From Caballeronia fortuita (GTDB taxonomy: Bacteria > Pseudomonadota > Gammaproteobacteria > Burkholderiales > Burkholderiaceae): a stretch of DNA of 64,000 nucleotides. The position numbers and the translations under genes are program-made. Location of the stretch: positions 62,001 through 126,000 of the forward strand of contig NZ_FCNX02000006.1 of NCBI RefSeq assembly GCF_001544835.2. Reading direction: 5' to 3'. Positions within the stretch are counted from its first letter, which is position 1, and the number at the start of each line of letters is the position of its first letter. The notes under the pieces were generated by a model. The model searched no databases. It was given only the letters and a program-made list of their open reading frames with translations, and was not told where the DNA came from. This document shows positions 21,501 through 29,098 of this stretch, piece after piece.

Positions 21501-21579
21501 CAGGCACACCGATCTCGTCGTCGAGCCGCATCTCGCCACCGTCGCGCAGACGCTGACCAACGCGCTCGCACGCGCCTAG
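18511..21579 (+). CDS. Three-domain synthetase: acetoacetate-CoA ligase-like adenylation, carrier, thioesterase
   Basis: A 1022-residue protein. Residues 1 to about 655 form a complete adenylation domain whose N-terminus (YRQFWKCFLE, LNYAENLL) is that of acetoacetate-CoA ligases; it shows SSGTTGKPK near residues 286-294, the GRSDGVLNVRGINVSPGE hinge and the terminal lysine motif HNNKPSEAA. Residues about 675-750 are a phosphopantetheine carrier domain with LGGHSL and Ser709. Residues about 770-1020 are a type I thioesterase with GYSFGG (Ser839), Asp866 and His999 as apparent catalytic triad. A free acetoacetate-CoA ligase would stop after the first part. The arrangement equals A-T-TE synthetases that dimerise keto acids (for example ralfuranone and atromentin synthetases). 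It stands between caiX and the GlxA regulator of the carnitine cluster, whose cleavage step releases acetoacetate. The product is unknown. Confidence 0.85.
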   Translation: MDRQDAIRESARVYTREPLYTPSPETIAASRMTAFTQAFEKVTHEHFADYPALHAYSVREYRQFWKCFLESARGLEWSGSDEPVCIGNRCETARFFPHVELNYAENLLGKRIAPDDAPAITSCFADGRRVTYTRGELRERVVRLAQALSALGLKEGDRVVAIMRNDCDAITAALAVTALGATLSTAAPENGVQAILDRFAPLDPKFMFAHTMQRPFDTGGSLSGHVAAVATQLPSLTDIVCLDDTELPSSVTQRQHEIRSLIARGDAMRFAWKRFPFNHPLFIMFSSGTTGKPKCIVHGAGGTLLEHVKEHRLHSDFGPGDKLFFHTSCSWMMWNWQLSVLASGVEIVTYDGPVAAVDTLWRLIADERATVFGTSPAYLKMSEDAGIEPGKQFDLSALRAMMSTGAVLYDSQFEWVYKHVKPLQLQSISGGTDIIGCFVLGNPNLPVYAGEAQCRTLGLDVQAFDQGASTIMPGELVCTNPFPSRPLGFFGDDDGSRFHKAYFAANEGVWTHGDVIEFSPQGSARLHGRSDGVLNVRGINVSPGEIYRILSEIHEIRHAMVVAQTGANAGDAGQRIVLLLVLRPGAQFNAALAARVRRDLTRQGSAALVPDVIVQVDGLPVTHNNKPSEAAARDAVNGLPARNVSSLANPECLDQIREHPSLTRVKRDLPAPGQSAQEIEAYLCALWEQHFSFSPIGRDDNFFELGGHSLLAARMLADVQRATGRTLPLATMILAPTIARLATVLAADPNARAGDSTLVQMRAGSGRPLFMVHSITGSVMECLTLAGMLQSERPVYGLQALGLDGDAAPQKSVEEMARGYVQRMREVQPSGPYALVGYSFGGLVAFEIAQQLVAAGEKIEMLCLLDTYIHTHCLPISLWTRYQAGVLVERLRELRSLEAGARFGFVRGKAAAMTNRVRGRMGKQTHRQADDVADLPPVLQRVRESMQAAMATYKPRRYDGGPIVYVRATQLDESRSDPLPVWQRVAKHGVQVMPVAGRHTDLVVEPHLATVAQTLTNALARA

Positions 21580-21601
21580 TAGCGCCTGGCCGCGCCTTTC
21601 G

Positions 21602-21655
21602 ATCCGGCACCGAACCGGCCGCCCTACGGGGCGTGCCGGATTGCGCGCGTTTTTT
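21602..21655 (+). terminator. Terminator after the synthetase gene
   Basis: A long hairpin with outer stem ATCCGGCAC (21602-21610) / GTGCCGGAT (21633-21641) and an inner GCCC/GGGC stem is followed by a run of six T (21650-21655). It begins 22 bp after the stop codon. Confidence 0.65.
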
Positions 21656-21709
21656 GCGCTTGCTAGCGTGGACGGCTTGCTCATCGACCCGACTTTATCG
21701 ATCGATCCG

Positions 21710-22687
21710 ATGTCCGTTCCCCACGACTTTCATTTCCTTCTGCTGCCCGAGTTCTCGTCGATCGGGTTCATGTCCGCGATCGAGCCGTTGCGCGTCGCCA
21801 ATCGCTTTGCGGGCGATCTGTATCGCTGGCATATCGTGAGCGTCGACGGCGGCCCCGTCGCCGCGAGCAACGGCATCACGCTCAACGCCGAATTCGCGTT
21901 CGATCAGGTGAGCGACGCGCGCACCGTGTTCGTCGTGTCTGGCTTCGAGCCGCTATCGCGCTACACGCGCGCGATCGGCGACTGGCTGCGGCGGCTCGAT
22001 CGCGCGGGCGCGACGCTCGGCGGCATCGACACCGGCAGCTTCATCCTCGCGGAAGCCGGGCTGCTCGCGGGCAAGCGCGCGACGCTGCATTGGGAAGCGG
22101 CCGCCGCGTTCGCCGAACGTTATCCGGCCATCGCGACGAGTCAGGAGCTCTTCGAGATCGACACGCGGCGCATCACGTGCGCGGGCGGCACGGCGTCGAT
22201 CGACCTGATGCTCGACGTCATCGCGCGCGAGCACGGCGCGGGCCTCGCCGCGCAGGTGTCGGAGCAATTCGTGCTCGGGCGCATCAGGCAGCGCTCGGAT
22301 CATCAGCGGCTGCAGATCGCGGCGCGCTACGGCATCCATAATCGCAAGCTGATTCAGGTGATCGAGCTGATGGAGCAGCACATGGAGGAACCGCTGCCGC
22401 CGGATGCGCTCGCGGATGCCATCGGCGTGACGCGGCGTCAATTGGAGCGGCTCTTCTGCGCGTCGCTGAGGGACACGCCGACGCATTTCTATCTCGGCCT
22501 GCGCCTCGTGCGCGCGCGCGAGCTGCTTCAGCAGACGGACATGTCGATTCTCGCCGTCTGCGTCGCGTGCGGTTTCGAGTCGCCGTCGCACTTCTCGCGC
22601 ACGTATCGCGCGCGCTTTCACACGAGCCCGCGGCAGGACCGCAGCGCATTGCGCGCCATCCCGTCCGCGCGGCTCGCGGCAGCTTAG
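21710..22687 (+). CDS. cdhR: GlxA-family transcriptional activator, probable carnitine regulator
   Basis: A 325-residue protein with an N-terminal DJ-1/PfpI-like domain (HDFHFLLLPEFSSIGFMSAIEPLRVANR; cysteine position replaced, GGIDTGSFILAEAGLLAG) and a C-terminal AraC-type double helix-turn-helix (LADAIGVTRRQLERLF and ILAVCVACGFESPSHFSRTYR). This is the GbdR/CdhR/SouR class that controls quaternary amine catabolism. The start at 21710 gives the standard N-terminus. Because a second paralogue (42188-43183) lies beside the glycine betaine operon, this one, beside the carnitine genes, is taken as CdhR; that split is by position. It ends in a 4-bp tail-to-tail overlap with the porin gene. Confidence 0.82.
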   Translation: MSVPHDFHFLLLPEFSSIGFMSAIEPLRVANRFAGDLYRWHIVSVDGGPVAASNGITLNAEFAFDQVSDARTVFVVSGFEPLSRYTRAIGDWLRRLDRAGATLGGIDTGSFILAEAGLLAGKRATLHWEAAAAFAERYPAIATSQELFEIDTRRITCAGGTASIDLMLDVIAREHGAGLAAQVSEQFVLGRIRQRSDHQRLQIAARYGIHNRKLIQVIELMEQHMEEPLPPDALADAIGVTRRQLERLFCASLRDTPTHFYLGLRLVRARELLQQTDMSILAVCVACGFESPSHFSRTYRARFHTSPRQDRSALRAIPSARLAAA

Positions 22688-23832
22688 AACGAATGCCGCA
22701 TGCCGATACGCACGTCGGCCTGCGTATTCGACGACGAAGGCGTGAAGCTATAGCCGATGACCGCATCGATCGGACCGGACGCGCGCAGATAGTCGCCGGA
22801 GACATAGAGGTCCGTGCGCTTCGAGAGCAGATAGTGCAGCCCGAGCGAGCCCTGATTCCAGTGATTGCCTTCGAAGCGCGTGTGCTGATAGCCGCCGTAC
22901 AGATTGAGGTCGGGCATGAAGCTGTACGACGCGCCGCCTTCGTACACCTGCATGTGCGATGTCTGGCCGAGGCCCTTGATCGTCGTGTACGTGAAGTTAC
23001 CCGACAACATCAAATTGCCGATGGTCCACGCCGCGCCCACGGCAAACGCGCCTTGCTTGTCGACGGGAAAAGAGGTCGAGCTATAGAGATCGGTCACGGC
23101 GCCCGTCGCCGGATCGACGGATACGGTCGGCTGCCCGAGGAACGTGCGCGCGCCGATCATCGCGTAGGGATCGAACGCATAGATGCCGTTCGGGTTGTTG
23201 AGCTGCGTGTAGGCCGCACCGACGTTGAAGGTGTTCGCGGCGTAGTGCGCGCCCACGCTCCACGCGCTGTTGCGATGGAAGTCGCCCGCCTGATTGCCGA
23301 ATGAATACATGCCGCCGAACGTGAAGCCGCCGAAATCGTTCGACAGGAACTTGATCGAGTTCGGCAGACGGTCGCCGTTCATGCGGTCGAAGTCGCCCTG
23401 GTGGATCGCATAGCCGCTCGCCCACGCCGAGATGTTGTACAGATAGACGAACTCCTCGGTCATGTCGAGCTGATTGCCGAGCGACACCGTGCCCCAATGG
23501 TTCTTGAGACCCACGTACGCCTGCCGTCCGAATTCCGAGCCGCCGAAGCCGAGTTGTCCGTTGCCGAGATGGAAGCCCGATTCGAGCACGAAGACCGCCT
23601 GCAATCCGCCGCCGAGATCCTCGGTGCCACGAAAGCCGATGCGGTTGCCGTAGGAGATGCCGTCGTCGAACTTGACGACGTGCGAGCCGCCCGTGTTGCT
23701 GACCCACGTGACGCCTGCATCGAGAATGCCGTAGAGCGTCACGCTGCTTTGCGCATGCGCCGCCATCGGCACGCTCGCCGCGCCCGCTGCGAACGCGAGT
23801 CCTGCGATCCTTGCGGCATGTCCTTGTCTCAT
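22684..23832 (-). CDS. Gram-negative general porin (Burkholderia type)
   Basis: A 382-residue outer-membrane porin. The signal peptide covers about residues 1-27 (ends MAAHAQ), and the mature protein begins SSVTLYGILDAGVTWVSN, the signature of betaproteobacterial trimeric porins. GNRIGFRGTEDLGGGLQAVFVLESGF follows, and the C-terminus MRHSF ends in phenylalanine as required for outer-membrane assembly. Glycine- and aromatic-rich alternating strands run throughout, consistent with a 16-stranded barrel. It allows passive entry of small solutes; whether it favours quaternary amines is unknown. It is convergent with cdhR. Confidence 0.93.
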   Translation of the reverse strand: MRQGHAARIAGLAFAAGAASVPMAAHAQSSVTLYGILDAGVTWVSNTGGSHVVKFDDGISYGNRIGFRGTEDLGGGLQAVFVLESGFHLGNGQLGFGGSEFGRQAYVGLKNHWGTVSLGNQLDMTEEFVYLYNISAWASGYAIHQGDFDRMNGDRLPNSIKFLSNDFGGFTFGGMYSFGNQAGDFHRNSAWSVGAHYAANTFNVGAAYTQLNNPNGIYAFDPYAMIGARTFLGQPTVSVDPATGAVTDLYSSTSFPVDKQGAFAVGAAWTIGNLMLSGNFTYTTIKGLGQTSHMQVYEGGASYSFMPDLNLYGGYQHTRFEGNHWNQGSLGLHYLLSKRTDLYVSGDYLRASGPIDAVIGYSFTPSSSNTQADVRIGMRHSF

Positions 23833-24115
23833 GTGCTGATCCTTTGCTCGTCTCGTTGTGTACTACGTTGGATTGAATTGAATGAGCGATGAAGCATCGC
23901 GCCGACGTCGTAAAAATAAGGGTTCATATATGTCGCGGCTCGACCCGGTGCGACGCAAATCTGTCCAGTTGCGACTACTGCAATAGCGTGTTTCGCGTCA
24001 ATAGAACGAGTTCGTTTTCGGACATGCCCGATATGCGCGGCAGGCCTCGGCTCCTCATACTTCGGAATCTGTAAAAAACCCGCATTACCAAGCCTTTGTT
24101 TCGGATTCGAACGAC

Positions 24116-25432
24116 ATGACCACCCGCTGCCTGAGCATCCACCAGACCGACGCACCCGAAGTCCTCACCAATCACAAGCATTACGCCGCACGCATGGGCT
24201 ATGAGCACGCGAGCGTCTCGATGGCTGGCATGCCCTGCCCGTCCCAGCGTCTGCTGCTCAAGTACGAAGCGATCCTGCACCATCTGCGCCGGATGCCCGA
24301 AATGGCGCTGCTCGTCTGCATGAGCGAAGACTGCATCGTGCTCAACATGCTCCCGGTCGAACCCATCGCCGACGGCAGGCAGCACGCGCTCATCGCCGTC
24401 TCCGGCAACGAAGACGGACGTCAGACGGCCGTGCAGATCTGGCGTAATACGGTGGACGTGCGCAATCTCATCGTGTGGTGCATCGACGAATGCAAGCTCG
24501 GCAAAGCACCGCAGAACGAGATCGCAATGCTTGCAGGGCTCGACTACATCGAGGCGCACGGCGAACGCGGCGGCATCATCGCTGCGATGCATTGCGGTCC
24601 TCGCTTCGAACCGGTCTGGACGCAGTACCCGAACCTCTGGACCATCGTGCTCGGCGAGCAGGCTGTCTACGGTTTCATCCCGGCGAGCTTCCGCAACGCG
24701 CTAGCCGAACACATCAACGACTGGCAGCAGAAAGGCGTGCCACTCTTCCAGCTTTCAGCCCAAAACGGAACGCCGGATGAAGAATTCAGCGTCTTTAACC
24801 CGGGCAAATCTGTCGCTTTCATCACCTACTACACGCCCAACGTGCGCGCGTACGGTGCAATCGCCGAGCGGAACATGCGACGTTATTGCGAGCGCCACGG
24901 CTATACGCTCTACGTCTATCGGCAGACGCCGGCCGATGCCGTGCCCGGAGCGAGCGGCACCTGGCTCAAGCCATGGTTCCTGCGCAAGCATCTGCCTCAT
25001 CACGACTGGGCGATCTGGATCGACGCCGACATCCTCTTCTTCGATCAGCGCAAGCCGATCGATCCGCTGCTCGAAGGACGCGACATTCTCGCGGCGCACG
25101 ATATCGGCCCATGGGTCATCAATGCCGGCGTGCTGGGCTTTCGCCGCAAGCCCGCGGTCCTCGCGTTCGTCGACGAGATCCATGAGCATGTCAGCGCGGC
25201 GCCCGACAAATCGAGCACCTATGCGAACGGCGGCGATCAGACCATCATCGCGAATCTGCTCACCGACCGTCTCGGCTGGAAGCTCGAACACGGTATCGAC
25301 TGCATGAGCATCAATACGCCGTGGTACTTGCAGCAGGCGGACAGCCTGATGCTTCACTTCATGGCGATCCAGACGCCGATGCGCGCCGTCGTGATGGCGG
25401 CACAGGAACGCGCGAGCATGCAGATCGGCTGA
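24116..25432 (+). CDS. Two-domain glycosyltransferase-like protein
   Basis: A 438-residue protein without signal peptide. The C-terminal half resembles the GMA12/MNN10 galactosyltransferase fold (GT-A): VAFITYYTPNVRAYGAIAERN, YCERHGYTLYVYRQ, a canonical metal-binding DAD in WAIWIDADILFFD, and VINAGVLGFRR. The N-terminal half looks like a degraded second copy (ITNHKHYAARMGYEHASV, LLVCMSEDCIVLN), where the DxD is replaced by SED. It stands alone between a porin and a choline binding protein, with no lipopolysaccharide or capsule genes nearby. The upstream 283-bp gap shows nothing recognisable. Acceptor and donor are unknown. Confidence 0.7.
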   Translation: MTTRCLSIHQTDAPEVLTNHKHYAARMGYEHASVSMAGMPCPSQRLLLKYEAILHHLRRMPEMALLVCMSEDCIVLNMLPVEPIADGRQHALIAVSGNEDGRQTAVQIWRNTVDVRNLIVWCIDECKLGKAPQNEIAMLAGLDYIEAHGERGGIIAAMHCGPRFEPVWTQYPNLWTIVLGEQAVYGFIPASFRNALAEHINDWQQKGVPLFQLSAQNGTPDEEFSVFNPGKSVAFITYYTPNVRAYGAIAERNMRRYCERHGYTLYVYRQTPADAVPGASGTWLKPWFLRKHLPHHDWAIWIDADILFFDQRKPIDPLLEGRDILAAHDIGPWVINAGVLGFRRKPAVLAFVDEIHEHVSAAPDKSSTYANGGDQTIIANLLTDRLGWKLEHGIDCMSINTPWYLQQADSLMLHFMAIQTPMRAVVMAAQERASMQIG

Positions 25433-25436
25433 TCGC

Positions 25437-26384
25437 TCACTTCACGCCGAGCGCGGTCTGAACGGCTTCCAGTCCGTTGCCGCCGCTCGCCGTGGTCACG
25501 CCGTCGAGCCATGACTTCAACAGTTCCGGATGGCGCTTCAATGCATCCGTGGCGGCGGCGTCGACATTGGTTTTCTTCTCCAGCACATCGGTGATGACGC
25601 CGTTTTCCAGATCGACGTTGAACGCCATCTGCTTGAACAGCTTGCTCACGTTCGGGCATTGCTGCTCGTAGCCGCTGCGCGCCACCGTATTCACCGTCGC
25701 GCCGCCGTAGTCCGGGCCGAAGTACTTGTCGCCGCCATCGAGATAGGCGAGCTTGAACTTCGTGTTCATCAGATGCGGCTCCCACGCGAGGAACACGATC
25801 CATTTCTTGTCGCGCACCGCGCGCTCCACTTGCGTGAGCATCGCGGTCTCGCTCGATTCGACGAGCTTCCAGTCGCCGAGACCGAAGGCCTTGTCGTCGA
25901 CCATGCGCTTGATGTTTTGATTCGCGGGCGCGCCCGGCTCGATGCCGTAGATGCGGTTATCGAACTTGCCGGCGTTCTTCGCGAGATCGGCGAACGAATG
26001 CACGCCCGCCGCCGCCACGTAGTCCGGCACCGCGAGCGTGAACTTCGCGTTCGAGAGATTCGGCCGCACCACGTCAATCGACTTCTCTTCGAAGAAAGGC
26101 TTCACGAGCGGCGCCTGCGCGGGCATCCAGTTGCCGAGAAATACGTCGATCTGTCCTTTCTTCATACCCTGATACGTAATCGGCACCGACAGGTTCGCGA
26201 CGTTCTGCTTGTAGCCGAGTGCCTTCAACACGATGCCGCTCATTGCGTTGGTCGCGTCGATGTCGGTCCAGCCTGGCCCCGCCATGCGTACCTGCGTGCA
26301 GGCCTGAGGCTCGGCGGCAAACGCATGCGAAGCCAAGCAAGCCAGCGCGGCGGCGAAGAGCGCGTGGATGAAGCCCTTTTTCAT
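25437..26384 (-). CDS. Choline-type quaternary amine ABC substrate-binding protein
   Basis: A 315-residue periplasmic protein of the OpuAC/ProX class with a signal peptide at about residues 1-23 (ends ASHAFA). It has VRMAGPGWTDIDATNAMSG, IDVFLGNWMPAQ and WIVFLAWEPHLMN, supplying the tryptophan cage for a trimethylammonium ligand. It is clearly paralogous to the CaiX-like protein at 17055-18005. It lies 41 bp downstream of choline sulfatase on the same strand, so choline or choline-O-sulfate is the likely ligand (CbcX/ChoX/BetX type). No permease or ATPase gene is linked. It ends 4 bp from the convergent glycosyltransferase. Confidence 0.85.
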   Translation of the reverse strand: MKKGFIHALFAAALACLASHAFAAEPQACTQVRMAGPGWTDIDATNAMSGIVLKALGYKQNVANLSVPITYQGMKKGQIDVFLGNWMPAQAPLVKPFFEEKSIDVVRPNLSNAKFTLAVPDYVAAAGVHSFADLAKNAGKFDNRIYGIEPGAPANQNIKRMVDDKAFGLGDWKLVESSETAMLTQVERAVRDKKWIVFLAWEPHLMNTKFKLAYLDGGDKYFGPDYGGATVNTVARSGYEQQCPNVSKLFKQMAFNVDLENGVITDVLEKKTNVDAAATDALKRHPELLKSWLDGVTTASGGNGLEAVQTALGVK

Positions 26385-26425
26385 GGTGCGTTCCTGTCGT
26401 GTGGTGTGGAGATGCGATCGATGCT

Positions 26426-27961
26426 TCAACGCGCGACGGCGGGAAAGCGCGCCATCGCTTCGAGATCGTCGAGATCGATGTGATTGCGCATGTAGCGCTG
26501 GCTTGCATCGACATGCGGCTGCCAGTCCCATGACTGAATCGTGCCTTGCGTCGTCGCGGCGAAATGGAAATGGCGGCGCTGCTGACTTTTCAGGACGTCC
26601 TGATGCAGCGCATCGAGATCCCATCGGCGCGCGATTTCCGCGCGAAAGTCGGCCACGCGCGCGGCGTGGCGCTCATCGCTTGCGAGGTTCTCGCGCTCGA
26701 ACGGATCGGCTTCTACATCGTAGAGCTGATCGGGATCGACGCTCGTGTAGACGAACTTGAAGCGCCCGCGCCGGATCATCACGATGGGCGCGATCGCGCC
26801 TTCCGCGAGATATTCGCCGATCGCTTCGTCATGCCCGCCACGCTCGCGCAGATGCGGCACGAGGCTTTGCCCGTCGATGCTGTCGGGCCATGATCGCGGC
26901 GCTTCTCCGCGCGCGAATTCGACGAGCGTGGGCAATACGTCGAGATGCGAGACGGATTCCTTCACGCGATGCGCGCGGAACTGCCTGGGCGCATGCACGA
27001 TCAGCGGCACGCGGCAGCCGCCTTCGAAGAACGTCATCTTGTACCAGAGGCCGCGCTCGCCGAGCATCTCGCCGTGGTCCGACGTGACGACGATGATCGT
27101 ATCGTCGGCGAGTCCGGCTTGTTCGAGCGCTTCGAGAATCGATGCGAACTGGTCATCGACATAGGACACCGCGCCATAATACGCGCGCCGCGCGTTGCGG
27201 ATCTGCCGGTCCGTCGGCGGCGTGCGGTCCGCTTCGTACACATGGCGCAGGCGCTTCGAATGCGGATCGCAGGCATCGAGCGCATCGCGATACGAAGGCA
27301 TGTCGACGTCTTCATCGCGATACAGGTCCCAGTACTTTCCCGGAATCGCATATGGATCGTGCGGATGCGTGAGCGACGCGACCATCATGAACGGGCGCGC
27401 GTCGCGGCCCGCGTTGCGCTCGCGCGCGATGTCGAAGAGCTTTTGACGCGTCGTGAACGTCACTTCGTCGTCGAAGTCGAGTTGATTGGTGCGCACGCAC
27501 GGACCCGCGTCGATCACGGAACTCATGTTGTGATACCAGCTCGGGCGCGCGTCGACGTTGCGCCAATCGGGTGTCCAGCCGAAATCGGCGGGATAGATAT
27601 CGGTCGTGAGGCGTTCCTCGAAGCCGTGCAATTGATCCGCGCCGCAGAAATGCATCTTGCCGGAGAGTATCGTGCGATAGCCTTCGGCGCGCAGATAATG
27701 CGCGAAGGTCAGCGTTTCCGAGGGATATTCGGCGGCGTTGTCGTATGCACCGATGTTCGAAGGGAGCTTCCCCGCAAGAAGCGAAAAGCGCGACGGCGCG
27801 CAGAGCGGACTGGCGCAATACGCCGACTCGAACACCACGCCTTCACGCGCGAGCGCATCGATGCGCGGCGTCTTCGTCACGCGGTTGCCGTATGCGGCAA
27901 GTGCGAAGGGCGTGAGCTGATCGGCCATCAGCACGAGGATATTTTGTTTTGTCTCAAGCAT
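26426..27961 (-). CDS. betC: Choline-sulfatase
   Basis: A 511-residue sulfatase. The N-terminal LVLMADQLTPFALAAYG carries the metal-binding aspartate, and the sulfatase signature C-x-P-S-R is present at residues 54-58 (CAPSR); Cys54 would be converted to formylglycine. VVTSDHGEMLGERGLWYKMTFFEGG supplies the second metal site. The C-terminal FHFAATTQGTIQSWDWQP stretch is typical of BetC. It hydrolyses choline-O-sulfate to choline and sulfate in the cytoplasm. It is divergent from the LysR regulator at 28069 and followed by a choline-type binding protein, giving the standard choline sulfate unit. Confidence 0.95.
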   Translation of the reverse strand: MLETKQNILVLMADQLTPFALAAYGNRVTKTPRIDALAREGVVFESAYCASPLCAPSRFSLLAGKLPSNIGAYDNAAEYPSETLTFAHYLRAEGYRTILSGKMHFCGADQLHGFEERLTTDIYPADFGWTPDWRNVDARPSWYHNMSSVIDAGPCVRTNQLDFDDEVTFTTRQKLFDIARERNAGRDARPFMMVASLTHPHDPYAIPGKYWDLYRDEDVDMPSYRDALDACDPHSKRLRHVYEADRTPPTDRQIRNARRAYYGAVSYVDDQFASILEALEQAGLADDTIIVVTSDHGEMLGERGLWYKMTFFEGGCRVPLIVHAPRQFRAHRVKESVSHLDVLPTLVEFARGEAPRSWPDSIDGQSLVPHLRERGGHDEAIGEYLAEGAIAPIVMIRRGRFKFVYTSVDPDQLYDVEADPFERENLASDERHAARVADFRAEIARRWDLDALHQDVLKSQQRRHFHFAATTQGTIQSWDWQPHVDASQRYMRNHIDLDDLEAMARFPAVAR

Positions 27962-28045
27962 GAATGCGTGCCTCGAATAGAATCGTTCACTGAGCGTTCA
28001 CGCCACTATTGCCGTTCAAATCGCGGCTGTGAAGACAGCAAAACG

Positions 28046-28059
28046 TTATGCGTTCATAA
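28046..28059. promoter_or_regulatory. Dyad in the betC / LysR divergent promoter region
   Basis: TTATG (28046-28050) and CATAA (28055-28059) form a 14-bp dyad directly before the start codon of the LysR gene, within the 107-bp betC/LysR intergenic region. Two GTTCAC words occur further towards betC. It resembles a LysR-type T-N(11)-A site; assignment is tentative. Confidence 0.4.
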
Positions 28060-28068
28060 GGGGGAGTT

Positions 28069-28980
28069 ATGCCGCGGCCGGATCGCTTGCCGCCGATGCA
28101 GGCTTTATTGATGTTCGAATCCGCCGCGCGCCACGCGAGCTTCACGGCTGCCGCGCGCGAACTCGGCTCGACGCAGCCCGCGGTCAGTCAGCGCGTCGTG
28201 CAACTCGAAGAATCGCTCGGCGCGGCGCTGTTCGAGCGCGGGCATCGCGGCGTTACGCTGACGGAAGACGGTGCGCGTCTCTTCGATGCGGTGCGTCAAG
28301 GGCTTGCCGTCATTCGCGCGGCGACCTCGGAGATCCGCTCGCGTCGTGCGCAGCGCACGCTCACGCTGTCCACTGACTTCGGCTTTGCCACATACTGGTT
28401 GATGCCGCGCCTGCCGCAATTCAAGGCGCTGATGCCCGATGTCGACGTGAAGATCATCACGTCGCAGAGCTTGCCGAGCGCATCGGGCGATCATGCCGAT
28501 GTGGTCATCGTCTTCGGCGATACACAAACAGAATGGAGCGGCAAGAGCGCCGTGAAGCTCTTTGCCGAGCGCGTGATGCCGGTGTGCAGTCCGGCGTTGA
28601 TCGCGGGCAGAAGCGCGCCCGTATCGGCGGGTGATCTGCTTGCGTTGCCGCTCTTGCATCTCGAACCGACGTCGCCGGAGCGCTGGCTTTCGTGGAGCGC
28701 ATGGTTCGACGCACACGGGCTCGCCGCGCCGCCGACGCCGGGCGGCTTCACGTTCAACAGTTACGCGCTCGTCGCGCATGCGGCGGTGATGGGCCAGGGC
28801 GTGGCGCTCGGCTGGGCGCCGCTCATCGACGAACTGATTTCGACGGGTCAGCTCGTCGCGCTTTGCGATGCGCCGCTCGTCACCGATCGCGGCTATGTGC
28901 TCGTGACGCCGCGCGAGCCATCGGCGGCGGTGCGCGCGTTCAGCGAGTGGCTGCTGGACGAATGCGACGTCGTCGGCTGA
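28069..28980 (+). CDS. LysR-family regulator of choline sulfate utilisation
   Basis: A 303-residue LysR protein. The helix-turn-helix covers about residues 8-66 (FTAAARELGSTQPAVSQRVVQLEE), followed by TLSTDFGFATYWLMPRLPQFK and ADVVIVFGD, which match the regulator subgroup that accompanies betC in proteobacteria. It is divergent from betC with a 107-bp shared promoter, so it probably activates betC and the downstream binding protein in response to choline sulfate or choline. The ATG at 28069 follows AAGGGGGAG (28058-28066), a strong ribosome site. Confidence 0.88.
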   Translation: MPRPDRLPPMQALLMFESAARHASFTAAARELGSTQPAVSQRVVQLEESLGAALFERGHRGVTLTEDGARLFDAVRQGLAVIRAATSEIRSRRAQRTLTLSTDFGFATYWLMPRLPQFKALMPDVDVKIITSQSLPSASGDHADVVIVFGDTQTEWSGKSAVKLFAERVMPVCSPALIAGRSAPVSAGDLLALPLLHLEPTSPERWLSWSAWFDAHGLAAPPTPGGFTFNSYALVAHAAVMGQGVALGWAPLIDELISTGQLVALCDAPLVTDRGYVLVTPREPSAAVRAFSEWLLDECDVVG

Positions 28981-29098
28981 CGCTTTCGTACTATCTGCGC
29001 GGCGCATCGCTTCTATCCTGCCGCCGCGCGGATTTGCTCTACTAACGCGTACGCTCGCCGCCTTTGCGGCGCTGCAACCATACGAACGTGGAGCATGC

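Noticed and set aside
18777..21839. Long open frames on both strands overlapping the synthetase gene
   Set aside because: They lack domain motifs, while the frame starting at 18511 has all adenylation, carrier and thioesterase motifs.
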